DNA of 64,000 bases from Xenopus tropicalis (lineage: Eukaryota > Chordata > Amphibia > Anura > Pipidae): contig NC_030684.2 in assembly GCF_000004195.4 (NCBI RefSeq), forward strand, positions 68,121,392-68,185,391, in the 5' to 3' direction. This document shows positions 12,653 to 24,499 of this stretch, piece by piece. The first letter of the stretch is position 1; each line of letters begins with the position of its first letter. The notes below the pieces were generated by a model, which worked only from the letters and a program-made list of their open reading frames with translations, was not told the DNA's origin and ran no database searches. The position numbers were made by a program, and so were the translations under genes.

Positions 12653-13383
12653 AGTATATATAAGTTTCTAAATCAGTTTTTTCTCTTCTTTCACACAGGT
12701 GTTTTCTGTGAGAATTTGGGAGTTTAAACCTCACTGAACTCTGGATGCACAGATTAAAAAGCGAAAATAATTTGTGAATTTGATAAATCTGCTCGCTTTT
12801 AATATTCATTATGAACATTTTTCAGTGATTGTTGAAACATGGAAACTTGAATCTTCACTATTCAACAGTCCTAAAACATAAGCTATGAGGCCAAAACTAT
12901 GTATCCAATTTATTGCACACAATTGTCTTTGGCATTGAATTATTCCCGACTATGATAAAAGGCAGAGGCAAATTAGTAAAATCTGTATGTTTTCTTAAGC
13001 AAAGCTCTGAGGATTTGGCTATGCTGTAAAACTGTCACTGAATTCTTAAATAACACAAACAAAATAAGAAAAACTAATGAAAAATGTTCATCAACGTAAC
13101 ATTATAAAGTGCTGCCCAGAGAGGGATGGTGCAACAGCTATTCCATAAAAGCAGCTCTAAGCATCCCCTTCCAGTAAAGCTAAGGTTTGTCTGTTCCTGC
13201 CCTAGCTTTCACATTTTTTTAGTGGAATCACCTGGCACACTTTATGACCCATGTCCATTACTATGAAGGTAATTTCAAATGTTTTTTACACTCAATGTCA
13301 TACTATTCTTGAACATATTACTCCCTCAATTTAAGGCATTTCCAGTTCAGGACTTTTAGTTTACACAGGAAATATATACTAAA

Positions 13384-13682
13384 GGCATGGGATCCCTTAT
13401 CCGGAAACCCAATATCTAGAAAGTTCCTAATTACGGAAAGGCCATCTTCCATAGACTCCATTTTAAGCAAATAATTCTAGTTCTTAAAAATTATTACCTT
13501 TTTCTCTATAATAATAAAACGGTACCTTGTACTTGATCCCAACTAAGATATAATTAATCCTTATTGGAGACAAAACAATCCTATTAGGTTTATTTAAATG
13601 ATTTTTAGCAGACTTAAGTTGGAGATCCCATATCCGGAAAACCCCAGGTCCCGAGCATACTAGATAACAGGTCCCATACCTG
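13384..13682 (-). mobile_element. TA-flanked MITE, CAGGTATRGGA family, copy 3
   Basis: Opposite orientation to copy 1. The left terminus is decayed (AGGCATGGGATCCC) while the right terminus is intact (GGTCCCATACCTG, then TA). The interior shares the CCTTGTACTTGATCCCAAC and CTTATCCGGAAACCC modules. Confidence 0.75.
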
Positions 13683-14065
13683 TATAAGACATCCCTATTT
13701 AGCTCCAGAAATAACAAAAAAAATAGATTTTTTTTGTTATTAAAGCAATAGGCCAAATGTATGTTTAACACATGCCTTTTTCAGTGCATGAATGAGGGGC
13801 TATAGTGTCATTTTAAAGGGATAAAGATCTATAAAAGGCTATATAACTTCTATATAAAACTCCTAAACACATACTTTATTTTATCTACTGTTGTAGGAAG
13901 AAATGTCAGCCTATTTATGGTCTCATGTGTATGAACATGAAGTAGATGGGTACTCATGATATTGGCATCATCTGCTGTTCACATAGACTGGAACAAAAGC
14001 TTTAAATCAAACATCAGGCTTGAATTGATCCTATTGATGACTATATCATAATATGAATGTCTTAC

Positions 14066-14222
14066 CTGGAATAAAACGCAGTTTGTTCCTAACCCTCAAG
14101 CTGTTTTTGCCAGATCCTCCATCACAATCATCTTCATCATCACAATCACCACTTTCTGCTTCTTCTTCCTCTGTGAATTTACCAAGGTATTTTTGTCGTT
14201 GTGATGACATTCCCTTTAAAAG
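14066..14222 (-). CDS. gpc3: Glypican-3 exon 7 (by homology), heparan sulfate attachment region
   Basis: This 157-bp exon reads 52 codons in phase 0 from LLKGMSSQRQ and ends with a single G of a split codon. The acceptor is TGTCTTCAG and the donor GTAAGA. The LL-x-MS start continues HINQ from exon 6 as in mammalian GPC3. Ser24 (A-E-S-G-D-C) and Ser37 (D-G-G-S-G) lie in an acidic tract (residues 17-34) and match the two known glycosaminoglycan attachment serines of GPC3. Cys27 and Cys33 match the conserved cysteine pair. The exon ends SLRVRNKLRFIP, matching IKVKNQLRFLA. It is two codons shorter than the human exon. The following exon, with the hydrophobic GPI-anchoring tail, is not visible in the remaining 14 kb. 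Confidence 0.92.
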
Positions 14223-14714
14223 CTGAAGACACATATGCAACAGTTATTTATCTGTACCATGTAATATAGATTAACCTAAAATGTCAGCTTAACCTAAAAC
14301 CGGCTGTATATAGAAATCACATATGGCAATATAGTTACAGTTTAAAACAACAGCTTGAAAACATAGTGAATATGATGCCCATGCCTTTTATCATTCTAGC
14401 TCTAAAATATCTTTAAAATATCATTATGACGACATTAAGTCTTTCAACAGAAAACTGTTTTCTACTTCTGACAAGCAATAATACAGTATGCTTTAAATGT
14501 CTATGATCACTGGCACACAGTCCAGTCCTACAAGTAGCACTTTAATAATCACCTACTGTATGCAGGTAAACTAGCATGTTTTTTTGTCTGCCACTCCAAG
14601 TGCCAGTAAAATGCCCCATATGCCATTGCCCTAAGACTTTACTCATAACTGATCCAACTAACGTTACACTGTATTTAATATTATTTCCCTATCCAGTTTG
14701 ACTTTACTATAGTA

Positions 14715-14830
14715 CAGGTATAGGAACTATTATCTAGAATGCTTGGGACCAGGGATTTTCTGAATTACAAATATTTCCATAATTTCCATCACCATACCAT
14801 TTGTCTGCTAAAAACCATTTAAGGGAAATC
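14715..14830 (+). mobile_element. TA-flanked MITE, CAGGTATRGGA family, truncated copy 4
   Basis: Begins at a TA with CAGGTATAGGAACTATTATC and follows the family for about 110 bp, then stops inside the TCTGCTAAAAA region. The right half is missing. Confidence 0.65.
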
Positions 14831-17800
14831 ATTTTTGAAACACAGCTAGTTCAAAATATGTTTATTTTCCTCCTACTAAATCAAAGTCAAAAAGACAGCT
14901 AGACAGTCAATGGCAAGGGCTCTGTAGTCAACAGGAAAAATACTAGTGCTGAGAGCAAGCCTATATAGCAAACTTGGAGATCGACTCGATAGGGCTCACA
15001 CACATATACATGCCATCTGAGTAGGCCAACACAGTTCATGTAACCTATTGAGTTATTAATTTATTATGCTTTTTGGACACTAAATAAGGACTATGCATCA
15101 TGCGTTCATGCAGTTGATATGTAATTTCTGTAATTTTTTTATGGGGGTGGGAGAGTTACTAAACATTCTAAAAAACATTTTTTAGAACATTGACCATTTT
15201 TCAGTAATGTCATTGCAAATGTAAAAATATTTATATTTGTTTTAGTCCTGCTTCTATTGTAATAGACATAATAACTTCCCCTATCGTCAGTCCTAAAGGG
15301 CACCTTAGTGATGTTGGTGATTCTTGGTTTGGTTTGTGGGCTGGCATTTTATATTGAGATAACTCGTTGCTATTGCTGTATGTAGAGGGGATTATTGTTT
15401 CACAGCCACTTAGAACAGCTAGTCCAGGAAGTCTAAGATTAGAGACAGCATTTCATTATTAATAGTTTAATGGGTAAATGTCCCTTTATCTACAGTCTTC
15501 ACCCATTAGATACATAAGTTAGACTCCATTTGTGTCCAACAGACACATATATAGACACTGAACCAATCATCCCTTTCTGTTATTATATGCATTTATTATA
15601 TATAAGAGTTACTCCTTCAACATTGTCTTATTCAAAAATAATCTCCTTTGTTTTTCTTTTTCTTCCTTTAACATTCAATGTTGAACATGGGTTTAATCAA
15701 GAGAAAATAGTTTTGAGAATTGTTTTACTAACAAAATATAATATTTGTCCAAGACTAGAAAAACAAATCTTAAATTGTCATTAAATTATATCCTTGTGGG
15801 AAACTCCCCGCTGTGAGTTTGGAAGTGCTTACCACAACAAGATTTAAAGCGCTGAAAAAGAAAGGAAAAATCCTTTATCTTAATGATGGGTTTAGAGAAT
15901 GGGTTTATTAAAAGCTGAGAAAATGTTTTTATTTACTGGGAAAATCTGAAATAACCAATGGAAACATAATTAAGGCTTTCCCATTAAAAAAAACAAAACA
16001 TTTTGGTTTTGTCACTCATAGGCACAACTTGTTGCACTCCAAGATGTAAGTATACACAATTGAGGCCAACAAGGGTTGGGCCCGCTGGGTTTTTCCTGGT
16101 GTTCTGCTGGCCCAGTCTGATGAGATACTTTGACCGATGTGCTGCTCAGGAATCAAACATTAGCAGTCTACACCTCTTCCCATTTATTATTACCTCCCAT
16201 AGGCATGTACCATGTGGAAACCAATCTGCCCGAGGAACACCCAGCACCAACAAATAGACCACCACAGAAAGGTCTAACTTAGGTAGTGTTTTACATGGTA
16301 GACAGATAGGGATCTCAGAGTTTTGCTTATGAACCTTTTTTCAACTATTCAGGAAGATCCTTGGGGGGGGAACAAGGAATCAAAATACACAAACATATAT
16401 ATTTTTACAATGCACAGCAAAAATCACCAGCACGTGTTATATCAGAGCTAGCTCTGTTCAATCAATTCATATAAGAACAATGCAGTTTTGGTCTCAATTA
16501 CAAAAAAATGAGGAAGAAGCAATGTATGAAAAAGAGGCATTAAGCACATCATACACTGGCCATATCCAATTGGCTTTTTGTTTCCTAAGGCACAACTAAA
16601 TCTAGGCACAGGAGTGGTGCATCATGCAAACCACACACAACTATGGTAGCACCTGGGGAATGAAAGGCATCTGTTATGGCAGTCACTAAGCAGAGGACTC
16701 CCTTTCTCCTGTATGAGCTATGATCTGTACCTTGAAATGAAGCTTTAATCCAGTATAAGGTACAGAGTACAGGTTGCACTTGCCTGTGGTACAGGAGCAA
16801 ATTTGTCCTGTGTGGGCTTAATTCACCCTTACTGATCCATATCAGTAGTAAATGAACCTCTTTAGTTGTCTTTAAATCAAGGTTAAGGCCAGTTTAACAT
16901 ATCCATTAAACAAAACATTTTAGCAAGCTGAGATAGAAAGTCAGGTTTGAGAATACCACTGGGATAGATAGCTGGCATGCTGACTATGTTAACAATATGT
17001 TAGAGCATTGGGAAATGTTTATAGCAGGAGTGGGAGAAAAACTAGAAGGAGAAAGAGGGTGTCAAATACACACCCTGAGAAAAATTGGGCCTATCATCTG
17101 TTCCAATTTCAAATTGACACCCCAGCAAGCATCCAAATATTTTTCTACATTTCAGAAGGATGAGCATTAATGTTTAGACATTTCTTGTGAAATATGTGAT
17201 TCAGTATTTATTTGAATTAAAAACAGTGTGTAGCACAGGGATGGGTGCACTTACAGTTCCTTGCTTTATTCCATATGCTAGAAACGCTTCTTCAACAGCT
17301 GGATGGATGAGCCTTTGACATCAACGGCTTAGTACATATTTAGCCAAAGTAAAATTTATTCATAATGTCATTTCAATAATAACATTATGATTAAAAAAAG
17401 ACTGTTATTTTAGTAAATACTGAATAATGCCTCCTTTACAAATACCAAATGTATTCTGTGTTCTATTATAATTATTTATAATTATTTAGCACCATTGTTG
17501 TGTTTTGTTCGGTTAAATACATTATGGTATTTTAGCCATAAGAGTGGCATTTTAGCAAGCAGCCCACAAAGAACGTTATCTGAGCTCCCCAAGATTGCAA
17601 GTACAATTAAAAGCCGAACTTACAATACTTGCAGTACTTTCTAGTTCACGTTTTGTAAACGTTCATTGGGGCAGACAGCTGCCATGGCCATGATGCCGGC
17701 AGTACATACATACAAGGTAAGTGCTGATGCCACAGGCTGACTAAGTCCTATTAAATTGTTATCTTTATTCTTTGCCCATATTAGTGCTGCCTCAATGTCA

Positions 17801-18600
17801 TAAATGGCCTTTTATTGTGTATAACGGCACCTTTGATCTCTGATGGTTTATTGAAAAAAATAATGAAGAGATTATCTCTCTCTAAGAACAACAGTGAGTT
17901 TTGTGATTGTGCTGCTTCCATGAACTGATCCACCAAAATCCCCTAAGCACTATACACTACAATACACTAATCACCAACACAAAGGGCTGCGGCTGCAACA
18001 CACCAAAGCAAACTAACATTTTTCCAACATCTCTTCTGTAACAAGAGCCATCATAATAGGAACCTGCTTAGTTAAATAAAATAGGAAAGCCCTAAAGTAT
18101 CTCAGTTTCTGAAAAGAAGGAGACGATAACTAAGATTTTTTTTTTTTTTACTTTAAGCATAAAAATATATCAGTATATGACTGGTACATAAAGTTTCATT
18201 TTTAGCTTTAGTTAAAAGTAAATGCCTCTTTATTAAAGAGGTATATTCTTTTCCTGGGGTTTCCCCTGTAAAAAAGCCATAAGGTCTTGTTCACATTAGC
18301 CATTTAGTAAGTATTGTGAAATCCCTGAAATAGCTATAGTACGGTCTGTGATATTTGTGCAGTAAATCACTGGCCAATGCTAGAATTTAATTAAATGTTT
18401 AGCTTCTAACATTCCTACACAGTTAAAGGTAGGTCCATCAACATTATTTCATTTGAAACACTTGTTTTGAAAGGGAATCTATTATTTTATAGTCTAAAAG
18501 GTGACCTCTTTAAAGAAAAATAAAGGGAGCAGTGGAGGCCGCAGTGAAGCCCTGTAATTGCCACTTTCTCTATGACAGACATTAAAGACAGGTCTGGGCC

Positions 18601-18739
18601 AAGGTGGCCATACACGTTGCGATCCGCTCATTTGGTGAGGTTGCCAAATGAGCCGGTGCTTTTACACAGCAGATAAGCTGCCAAATCGGTCTGAAGGACC
18701 CGAATCAGCAGCTGAAATCTGACTATGTGTGGCCACCTT
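18601..18739. mobile_element. GGTGGCCATACACG-type MITE, copy 1 (short)
   Basis: Starts AAGGTGGCCATACACGTTGC and ends CTATGTGTGGCCACCTT, good inverted repeats of about 16 bp. An internal pair CTCATTTGG/CCAAATGAG forms a smaller hairpin. Confidence 0.7.
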
Positions 18740-19185
18740 AAGGGGCATACTCCTGTGCCTTTTAGTACTTTTCCATTTCTGGACAGGATCTTTGTAAATG
18801 GTTCTTATAGAGTCCTTCAGAGCAAGGGATATTTTTTTATGTTGACAAGTACTTCAGTGACCCAACTTTTAGTCCGATATGACCCTTTACTTTACTGTGC
18901 TTAATTTATAAATATATGAATGGAACAATTCTGTAACTAGGAAGAAAAGGAGGTGAAGATTAGCATAACTCAAAGATCCTACTAAATAAATCTTTGTACT
19001 TCTAGCTATAATACAAGAGAAGTTTCTTGTGAACACGTCCTGGCAACATTTATTTAAAAAGCGCCAACATACTCACCAGCGCTGGATGTGTTTTAAAAGC
19101 ATGTAAAATGTATCAAAAGGAGGAAAACATTGCTATCTGAGGTATTTTTAGATCTGGATTGTCTCAAACAACCAATACATGAAGC

Positions 19186-19262
19186 CAGGGGTGGATTAAC
19201 CATTAGGCATACCTAGGCTAAAGCCTAGGGGCCCATGTGGTTATGGGGGTCCATCTAGCTTT
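19186..19262 (+). mobile_element. hAT-like 5' end fragment (CAGGGGTGGATTAA)
   Basis: CAGGGGTGGATTAACCATTA followed by AGGCTAAAGCCTAGGGGCCC is a hAT-type terminus with its usual short internal palindrome (TAGGC/GCCTA). The other end is not found downstream. Confidence 0.45.
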
Positions 19263-19513
19263 TTTAAATATTATTTTTCAGCTATACTTTTCTGTATCTG
19301 TTTTACTTATTATTATTTGCGCTGGTGTGTGTGTGTGTGTGCCCAAGGTATGTATTCACCCAAGCTCTTTATGCCATGTTGTGTCGGATTAAGCGCATGT
19401 GAGTGATGTCACTTGGGTGCACCTATGTATTCATATTACAACCACATAAGTGCCAGTAAAAGAAAAAAGGAGTAAGAATTGTTTTGTACAAAATCATTTT
19501 TGTTTTAATAACA

Positions 19514-19880
19514 TTAAAGTGATACTGACGAAAAAACTACTTTATAAATTATGAATCTACATAAAAAGTTACCTATAGGTCTTGTTGATCATTTTTTGCT
19601 GATAGGGCTGCATTTGTAAGTTATTGTTACTTGATGTTCTTAAACCTGACTGTTTTGCCAACCTGACTGTCCCTTATCAGCCTGTCAGTTATAGCTTCTA
19701 ATGCTAATGCGCTCCTGCTGCACAAATATGGCCGCCCCCTCATAGAAGAACATGGGGGATCAGATAGGGAATGTAAAAGCATGAGGAAATACTTTTATGG
19801 CAAAATTATAAAGTTCATACAGAGACAATGTTATAATAGATTTAAAAAGGGTTTCATTTTTGGTGTCAGTATCTCTTTAA
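19514..19880. mobile_element. T2/Kolobok-type MITE, GTGATACTGAC family, copy 1
   Basis: TTAAAGTGATACTGACGAAA to TTGGTGTCAGTATCTCTTTAA, with TTAA at both ends. The interior has CCTGACTGTTTTGCCAACCTG and AAATATGGCCGCCCCCTCAT, shared with the copy at 34491. An open frame runs across the right half by chance and has no protein match. Confidence 0.75.
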
Positions 19881-20245
19881 GATATGCTACACCTAAGAAC
19901 TACAGTTTTGTTGGTAAAGAAGATGGAGCAAAGCTATCAGTTAATCGGCGCCTGTGTAAAAATTCCCTATATAAAAGGTTCTGTAAATCCAAGAAATGTA
20001 TCAAAAATTGCCAAATCCTAATCACAATGCAAGGATTCCACACAATCTGCCGGAAGGCATAAAATAGTTTATAGGGATTGTAACTGGGCTAGAGAGCTAA
20101 TAAAAGTATGTTTGGAATTCCAGAGTGGGGAAGGACAGTGAAGGAGACATCAAGATAGTCTGACAGCACAGAAGTCAGCAAGTAAGTAGAATAGTAAGAC
20201 AAGTAACAGAGAGAAAAAGTACAATGAAATGTCCAAAGATGCAGA

Positions 20246-20492
20246 GACAAAGGCCCGGGCCAAGGATAGCACAAACTTAGGGGCGGCATGCCACCCCGCT
20301 GCGGCGCAATTTTTTTTAAAAAAAATTTTGCTCCCATACGAAGCAATGGGAACCTCTCACCACTGCTCCGTATGGGTGTTTAAACGTTCACGCATGCACG
20401 CTGGGGGGGGGGGGGTGGATTTGTGTGTTTGCACATATGCGCCGGGGGGGCAGGATGGGGGCAGCCTCGGGGCACCCCCATTAGAAATCCGG
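20246..20492 (+). repeat. Interspersed repeat with GCGGCATGCCACCCC module, copy 1
   Basis: GAGACAAAGGCCCGGGCC at one end and TTAGAAATCCGG at the other, with GGCGGCATGCCACCCCGCTG and TTGCTCCCATACGAAGCAATG between. It contains a G13 run at 20403-20415. A second copy lies reversed at 53262-53489. Class unknown. Confidence 0.6.
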
Positions 20493-22273
20493 TGCTGCAA
20501 ATGGGAACACCATAGTCTATAAGTTCTACTGGGGCAGCACCTACTTTTCCTATGGGATGGTTTTTTGCTGTCCTGAGCTCAACTTAACCATTACAGTGTT
20601 AAATTCAAGCAGAACTTTTTATCAAAGTAAGTTCTGCCTGTGTAAGCCTGTATTCGTCATTGTATGAACTTTACAGTGCACACATGCTGTTTGCAGATGT
20701 AAATGTCACTGATGAGATGGAAAATGGCAGCAGAGCCCAACAATTTTCAGCTATTGCGCTCTCTGCTCTAGCGGTGTGTGTCCCCCTCTTGCCCCCCCCA
20801 ACAAGAAAAAGCTAAGTGAGGGGGCGATATGTACTTGGCCGTCTCAGGTGGCTAGGACTGCTAAGGCGGTGCTGCTGCTGGGTGAAAGCTGCTATTTGTT
20901 TTAGGAAAATGTGATGGTGCTGGTGAAGGGAGGAGATATATGCAGTACAAATTATGCAGCGTGGGTGGGGGAGATGTGCCCAACTTATATAAATGGTAGA
21001 AAAATGTAGGGTTTATGTGTCCTTTAAATTTAAATTATAGCCGAACCAAAAAATTATGTCCAAAGTAGTCACCTAGAGATAGCCCTCATCACTATTGGCA
21101 TGCATGCCTACTATAAAGGCAACTGAAACAATGAGAAAAAAACTGAAAGATAACACCCTCAGCAACATGTCGATTCAAAACCCTTTCTTTGATGGACCTA
21201 TCTCTTAACACCAACTTCTTCAATCATAAGGATATATTTTATAGACAAAATCATAACTGTGTCATGAAACAGTCACATATAATGCTGAACTACTAATACT
21301 ATCTAAAAAGTGGAAAAGACAGCCTTAAACACTTTCAAGGGAACAGTCATTTGTCAAATATGTAGATGACACCTGAAATAAATTTAAAACACTTGATCTT
21401 CCAGGCTTTGCTGAACATAACCTCAGTGTACAAGAACATCAAGTCAGCAAGGGTTGATGTGAAAAGCAACACACTGGCATTCTTGGGCTGTGAGATATAT
21501 ATTGTGAAACTTGAATATTGAAGTACACAAAAACCCATTCATAATCAGTAGTAGCCATTTAATTTACACCATCCAGTGGAACATACAGCGGGGGTTATAA
21601 GAACTCGACACCACCGGGCTAAAACTGACAACCAATGGTGTGCCAAAGGATGAGAAATAGAATCATCACACAGATATTTAAAAGCTTCTGGATACCCAGA
21701 CTGAGCCTCTGTTATAACAGCATTGAGGTAAACCAGACCAACACACAGGAGTGGAGTCACATAGCAGACAAAATAACCATTTCATATGTGGCTGGGCTAT
21801 CAGATAAACTTAGGGGAGTTTTTTTAACAAACATTACATGCCTGTGTTTTTTAAACAATGCAATACAACTAGACAGAAGTTGGTGCATAGATTGACTAAT
21901 GCCTCAGAACAAGATTCAGCAGTTTACATCTGCGCAATGTGCATATTTTGGACCATAGGTGTCAAAACTGAGGAGGGCAGGGGGCCCCTCACACCAGAAT
22001 TTCCCACCATCGGTTCTAAATGTTGATACAGGCAGGCGCCCAGGAGAGACTAAAGGCAAGAAGAGTTACATGCCGCAGCTAAACTAGCCCCCACTCTGAA
22101 ATGAAGTGCCTGAAATGTGGTGTGCGCAGTGCCTCTTTAATACCAAGAAGACGGGTGGGGGCAGTATGATAGCTTAGTGAGTAGCACTTCTGCAGTGCTA
22201 TCTGCAAGTAGTTTGTATGTTCTTACTGTATCTGCGTGGGTTTCCTACCATATTAAAAAAAAATACAGGAAGG

Positions 22274-22777
22274 TTAAAGGAGAACTAAACCCTAAAGATG
22301 AATATGGCTAGAAATGCCATATATTATATAATAAACTGACTACACTACCTTAAACTTTCAGAATTTCTATAGTAGTACTGATATATGTCTTTACAGTTGT
22401 CACAGGAGCTCCTCATCTTGGATTCTGTTACAACTGTGACAGGCCTGATTAGTACATTTTGTTGCTAGTGGCACTGGTTTCAGAGGGAGCCATATAATGT
22501 GAACCTGAATGAATTATTAATTAGCCTTATACTGTTACATTTATATTCTGTATATACAGTATATTGTGAGTCGGCCCCTAAGCTCAGTAAGTGACAGCAG
22601 CACAGAGCATGTGCAGTGAATCAGTAGAAAAAAGATTGGGAGCTACTGGGGCATCTTTGGAGACACAGATCTTCCCTGCTAAAAGGCTGTGGTTGCCTTG
22701 GGCTGGTACAGAAGCACAAAAACTAATGTTCAAACTTTTTAGCCTATTTCTTTAGTTGAGCTTTAGTTCTCCTTTAA
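22274..22777 (+). mobile_element. T2/Kolobok-type MITE, GGAGAACTAAA family, intact copy
   Basis: TTAAAGGAGAACTAAACCC to GAGCTTTAGTTCTCCTTTAA, inverted ends of about 15 bp, each at a TTAA. The target was the GGTTAATTG of the SINE. The interior carries an inverted pair around GTTGTCACAGGAG/CTGTGACAGG. Confidence 0.8.
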
Positions 22778-22816
22778 TTGTGTAGTTAGTGTAAATGTGA
22801 CAAGGACTTTAGATTG

Positions 22817-22894
22817 CAAAAATCCAAAAATAGGAAAAAAAAAAGCTCCAGCAGATTAACTGCAAAACATTTATTATGGGTAGTGGTAACACTA
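22817..22894. mobile_element. Short A-rich insert with 15-bp target duplication
   Basis: The 15-bp word AAGGACTTTAGATTG occurs at 22802-22816 and again at about 22895-22909, bracketing 78 bp that are foreign to the SINE. On the minus strand the insert has an AATAAATG word and a T/A-rich tract. Long duplications are typical of target-primed retrotransposition. Confidence 0.5.
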
Positions 22895-22918
22895 AGGACT
22901 TTAGATTGTAAATTCCAC

Positions 22919-23210
22919 TTAAGCTGGCCATACACGCACCGATAATATTGTATGAAACCTCGCTTCGTACGATATTCGGTGCGTGTATGGCAAGTCGGCA
23001 AGTTGACCAATATCGCATTAGGCTGATAATATCGGTCACTCACCGATCGGGCAGGTTAAAAGATTTTGATCGGGCGCCATAGAAGGCGCCTGAGCAAAAT
23101 CTGTCTTCAGGGCTGAATCGGCAGAAGGAGGTAGAAATCCTATTGTTTCTACCTCCTTATCTGCCGTTTCAGCCCTGAACGTTGAAAATAGCCACGTGTG
23201 GCCACCTTAA
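22919..23210. mobile_element. GGTGGCCATACACG-type MITE, copy 2, flanked by TTAA
   Basis: TTAAGCTGGCCATACACG to CACGTGTGGCCACCTTAA. Internal subpalindromes include the TCGTACGATATTCGGTGCG block paired with the left end, and AGGAGGTAGAAA/TTTCTACCTCCT near 23125-23158. TTAA at both edges suggests a TTAA-specific mobiliser (piggyBac- or Kolobok-like). It is abutted directly by the T2-type MITE at 23207. Confidence 0.7.
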
Positions 23211-23632
23211 AGGAACAGTAACACCAAAAAATGAAAGAGCTTTAAAGTAATTAAAATATAATGCACTGTTGCCCTGCACTGGTAAAACTGGTGTGTTTGC
23301 TACAGTAACACTACTATCATTTATATAATAAGCTGCTGTGTAGCCCCGGGGGCAGCCATTCAAGCTGGAAACAAAGGAGAAAAGGCACAGGTTACATAGC
23401 AGATAACAGATAAGCTCTGTAGAATACAATAGTGTTTTATCTGTTATCTGCTATGTGCCTGTGCCTTTTCTCCTTTGAATGGCTGCCTCCATGGCTACAT
23501 AGCAGCTTATTTATATAAATTATAGTAGACTTTCTGAAGTAAACACACAACTTTTACCAGTGCAGGGCAGCAGCACATTATATTTTAGTTACTTTTATAC
23601 ACTTTCATTTTTTGGTGTTACTGTTCCTTTAA
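23207..23632. mobile_element. T2/Kolobok-type MITE with long inverted repeats
   Basis: TTAAAGGAACAGTAACACC to GGTGTTACTGTTCCTTTAA. The arms continue inward with few mismatches (TGCCCTGCACTGGTAAAA, ATAAGCTGCTGTGTAGCC, GGCACAGGTTACATAGCAG) so the element folds almost end to end. TTAA at each edge. Confidence 0.85.
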
Positions 23633-24499
23633 GACAGAGGCTTATGAGAATGATGAACAATCTCTGTTAAAGGCTGCAGCAATGTGTTGGTGCCATATAA
23701 CTAACAGATAAGAAATTTGAAATGAGGATTGAAGGCCAAACAAAAACAACTTCTTGAGACATACAGTGCTACTTTTCAAGAAAATGTTCACTTCCAGTCA
23801 TGTAACTTGAAAAATTAACACCTGCCTGTCAGTTGCAGCACCTACTATTATGGTGGATTTCTGGATAAAACATGGTTACTTGCATTCATTTTTTGCACAC
23901 TGTAATTCTTTTTTAACATGTTTAAGGGCCTTCACATAATGGTTCGGCACAGTGTGCATTAGAGCAGCAGCATAAATGTTCCTATTGTGGTACACATCTG
24001 TGCATCTAGCATATGAAATTTGTTATTCACTATTCATCACTCAATAAAAAAGAGGGGGGGGGTCCATTTTACTGCACTTTTATCATCAAAATATTTGTTG
24101 TAAATTCTTTGATATTGGTCCAGGACAAAGCTGAATGAATATCTAATGACACTGTAAACCTGAAATATGTTCTGGATTGTTGTGTGATTCACGTGAGACT
24201 TAAACTGGTTCCAGCTACAAGCAGTTTACCTTACAGGACTTGCCCAGGATACAGAAGAATTAACTGAGTTGTTCTGGAATGTTTTTATTAAAAAAATGTA
24301 CCTTGCATGCATGTGAAATTACTCAAATACTTTTAGAAGGATACAAAATATTGGTGATAAAAACAAATATATTTAGAATTTTTTTTTACATGCACCTCTA
24401 AACAATACTATTAAATGGCAATACTGCTTGTTAATTATTGCATTCACATTAAGTCATATTTGTTTAAAGGGTATCAGTCTAATTGTCTGCTAAGTTTAA

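Larger units (their letters stand above)
1..14065 (-). other. GPC3 intron 7, 3' part missing; repeat-rich
   Basis: This is intron downstream of exon 7, running out of the window. Recognisable content is listed separately: hAT composite 2868-4311, T2-type copies at 4493, 3142 and 11980, TA-flanked MITEs at 1867, 9464 and 13384, CR1 at 7060-9226, and a hairpin at 10230-10375. I see nothing interpretable in 1-1866, 2196-2867, 5100-7059, 9752-10130, 10401-11979 and 12664-13383 beyond A/T runs, a C16 run at 368-383 and a purine run at 2247-2275. No open frame here resembles the missing GPC3 exon 8. Confidence 0.75.
22156..23712 (+). mobile_element. tRNA-headed SINE split into pieces by younger insertions
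   Basis: The head at 22156-22273 (GGGGGCAGTATGATAGCTTA, GTAGCACTTCTGC, CTATCTGCAAGTAGTTTGTA, TCTGCGTGGGTTTCCTACC) is the vertebrate SINE head with decayed tRNA-like boxes. The middle is at 22778-22816 and 22895-22918 (TTAGATTG-TAA-TTCCACT). The tail at 23633-23712 (GAATGATGAACAATCTCTGT, GCTGCAGCAATGTGTTGGTG, CCATATAA) matches the tails at 27980, 39205 and 59968. Interrupting elements: T2 MITE 22274-22777, a small insert 22817-22894, TTAA MITE 22919-23210 and T2 MITE 23207-23632. Confidence 0.7.

Noticed and set aside
22156..22273. tRNA gene
   Set aside because: The tRNA-like boxes are those of a SINE head. The sequence does not form a full cloverleaf and continues into SINE body.
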